Shown here in pieces: positions 22,227 to 23,255 of a stretch of DNA of 23,255 nucleotides (positions are counted from its first letter, which is position 1; each line of letters starts with the position of its first letter). Source of the stretch: Desulforudis sp. (GTDB taxonomy: Bacteria > Bacillota > Desulfotomaculia > Desulfotomaculales > Desulforudaceae); NCBI GenBank assembly GCA_014859075.1, contig JACUUW010000007.1, positions 1 through 23,255 of the forward strand. The letters are read 5' to 3'. The translations under genes were made by a program, and so were the position numbers. The notes beneath the pieces were generated by a model, which did no database searches, was not told the origin of the DNA, and saw only the letters and a program-made list of their open reading frames with translations.

Positions 22227-22292
22227 ACTATAAACCGGTTTCCGAACCGCCGGCTGTGACCTAAGCCCGGAACCGGTGTGATTTTCGTCACT
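22227..22292 (-). promoter_or_regulatory. Candidate Crp-dependent promoter upstream of the cooS transcript
   Basis: TGTGA-TTTTCG-TCACT (22277-22292) matches the Crp consensus TGTGA-N6-TCACA in nine of ten positions. On the minus strand TATAGT (22232-22227) lies downstream with no good -35. A start near 22220-22223 would put the box centre at about -61 to -65, the class I activator position. Confidence 0.45.
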
Positions 22293-22354
22293 TTGTTTCT
22301 TGACGGAGTTTCCGGCTATCGACCGGGTAATGTTTACGGTCGAGGGACGTGTGG

Positions 22355-22376
22355 TAGTCAAACGATCTTTTGACTA
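22355..22376. promoter_or_regulatory. Perfect TAGTCAAA-N6-TTTGACTA palindrome
   Basis: Two 8-bp arms separated by CGATCT, in the divergent region between the cooS and rarA transcripts. It looks like a dimeric-regulator operator. No T-run follows, so it is not a terminator. The regulator is unknown. Confidence 0.5.
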
Positions 22377-22485
22377 TTGTACGTATCCCCGTACTTCTTG
22401 GCAATCACGCACCGACCGTTCTAGATTTGGATTAAATGTCATAGGTATAGAATGTTGAGCAGTATTTGAAAAGGAGCGGGGTACG

Positions 22486-22653
22486 GTGCTGAGAAAACGC
22501 TGGCTTTTACGCCGCTGCGCCAACTGCGGCGGCGGCTGCCGAAGCACGTCCTGGGCAAGACGTAAAACTGCCCGTCCACTTATCCCACCGCTTTTGCCCA
22601 CGGAACCGGAAAATGCTACACTAAAAAGCACACACTTGGCCGAGGAGGAGTGA
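22486..22653 (+). CDS. Small hypothetical protein with CxxC, upstream of rarA
   Basis: 55 codons from GTG 22486, preceded by AAAAGGAG at 9-nt spacing, ending TGA 22651-22653, 6 bp before the rarA start. The protein is very basic at the N-terminus (LRKRWLLRRCANCGGGCRS), then Pro/Thr-rich, and acidic at the end (HLAEEE). CANCGGGC could be a metal site, but only two or three Cys are present. No family is recognised. The good ribosome site and coupling to rarA support it; the composition does not give strong proof of coding. Confidence 0.4.
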   Translation: MLRKRWLLRRCANCGGGCRSTSWARRKTARPLIPPLLPTEPENATLKSTHLAEEE

Positions 22654-22659
22654 GCGGCG

Positions 22660-23255
22660 GTGGACGACCTTTTCTCTCCGGTGTTGGAAAACGGCGGGCA
22701 CCGGCCGCTGGCCGACCGGATGCGTCCCCAAAACCTCGAGGAGTTTGTCGGCCAGCAACACATCCTGGGTCCCGGAAAAGTGCTGCGGCGGGTCATCGAG
22801 GCCGACCTCCTGGGTTCCATCATCCTGTACGGACCCCCCGGCAGCGGCAAGACCACTCTGGCCCACATCGTTTCCCGCGCGACGGCGGCCAGTTTTCGCA
22901 CTATCAGCGCTGTGTCTTCGGGCGTAAAGGAACTGCGCCAGATCACCGAGGCGGCGATCGACCAGCTGAAGTTTCACGGCCGGAAAACGATCCTGTTCGT
23001 CGACGAGTGCCACGCCTTCAACAAGTCCCAGCAGGACGTGCTCCTGCCGGCCATCGAAAAGGGGGTCGTCACCTTTATCGGCGGGACGACCGAGAACCCC
23101 TTTTTCGAGATGCGGGGCGCCCTTTTGAGCCGATCCCGCGTCTTCCAATTGGATACACTCTCGCCTGCTGAGCTCCGTCAGATCCTGGAGCGGGCACTCG
23201 CGGACCGGGAACGAGGTCTCGGAGGTCTTCACGCCGAAGTGGAGCCCGAGGCGCT
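22660..23255 (+). CDS. rarA: RarA/MgsA replication-associated AAA+ ATPase, 3' end cut by window edge
   Basis: 198 codons visible from GTG 22660, with GGAGGAG 9 nt upstream. The protein begins MDDLFSPVLENGGHRPLADR and MRPQNLEEFVGQQHILG, the standard RarA N-terminus. Walker A GPPGSGKTT is near residue 60, Walker B LFVDECHAFNKSQQDVLLPA near 112, sensor 1 GTTENPFFE near 140, then SRSRVFQLDTLSPAEL. RarA acts at stalled replication forks and in recombination in the cytoplasm. Walker B has DECHAF where most homologues have DEVHRF; Asp-Glu is intact. The C-terminal tetramerisation domain lies outside the window. Confidence 0.93.
   Translation, partial: MDDLFSPVLENGGHRPLADRMRPQNLEEFVGQQHILGPGKVLRRVIEADLLGSIILYGPPGSGKTTLAHIVSRATAASFRTISAVSSGVKELRQITEAAIDQLKFHGRKTILFVDECHAFNKSQQDVLLPAIEKGVVTFIGGTTENPFFEMRGALLSRSRVFQLDTLSPAELRQILERALADRERGLGGLHAEVEPEA

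Noticed and set aside
1..23255. CRISPR arrays, insertion sequences, tRNA or rRNA genes
   Set aside because: No regularly spaced long repeats, transposase motifs, terminal inverted repeats or cloverleaf sequences were noticed on reading both strands by eye.

Overview
The window looks like chromosomal DNA from a GC-rich, anaerobic, endospore-forming member of the Firmicutes (Clostridia, Peptococcaceae/Thermoanaerobacterales type). The clues are a SigI/RsgI pair, a CotF-type coat remnant, a Ni-CO dehydrogenase-family protein, GSI-alpha glutamine synthetases, ANTAR antiterminators, strong Shine-Dalgarno sequences and frequent TTG/GTG starts. The species cannot be fixed from the sequence alone.

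Region 1 (1-14.0 kb) is a nitrogen-assimilation island, almost all on the minus strand. Read in the direction of transcription it holds: an MFS transporter, an ANTAR regulator (copy 2), a degenerate glutamine synthetase, an orphan FMN glutamate-synthase-like protein, an ANTAR regulator (copy 1), glnA, a three-gene archaeal-type glutamate synthase (amidotransferase, ferredoxin-FMN and GXGXG subunits), a His-rich YmaF-like protein, a third glnA, and, beyond a CotF remnant and terminator, a partial PuuD-type peptidase. Both ANTAR modules carry RNA leaders in which a hairpin with a purine-rich hexaloop overlaps the 5' arm of an intrinsic terminator. Three such leaders are visible, before ANTAR copy 1, glnA2 and glnA3. 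They suggest an autoregulated antitermination circuit controlling ammonia assimilation. The copy-2 module appears to have decayed or been repurposed: its synthetase lacks metal and flap residues, its receiver lacks the conserved Lys, and its FMN protein lacks the 3Fe-4S cysteines and an amidotransferase partner.

Region 2 (14.1-19.3 kb) holds mnmA on the plus strand, converging on two exported minus-strand proteins (a coiled-coil protein and a copper-amine-oxidase-N stalk-domain protein), followed upstream by overlapping sigI-rsgI.

Region 3 (19.3-23.3 kb) holds a Crp/Fnr regulator frameshifted within its recognition helix, converging on a cooS-family gene. This CooS-like protein has Glu where CO dehydrogenases have a C-cluster Cys, and an altered D-cluster motif, so it is probably not a standard CO dehydrogenase. 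A broken ferredoxin-like remnant and a TGTGA-N6-TCACT box lie upstream. The window ends in a small ORF and the start of rarA (plus strand).
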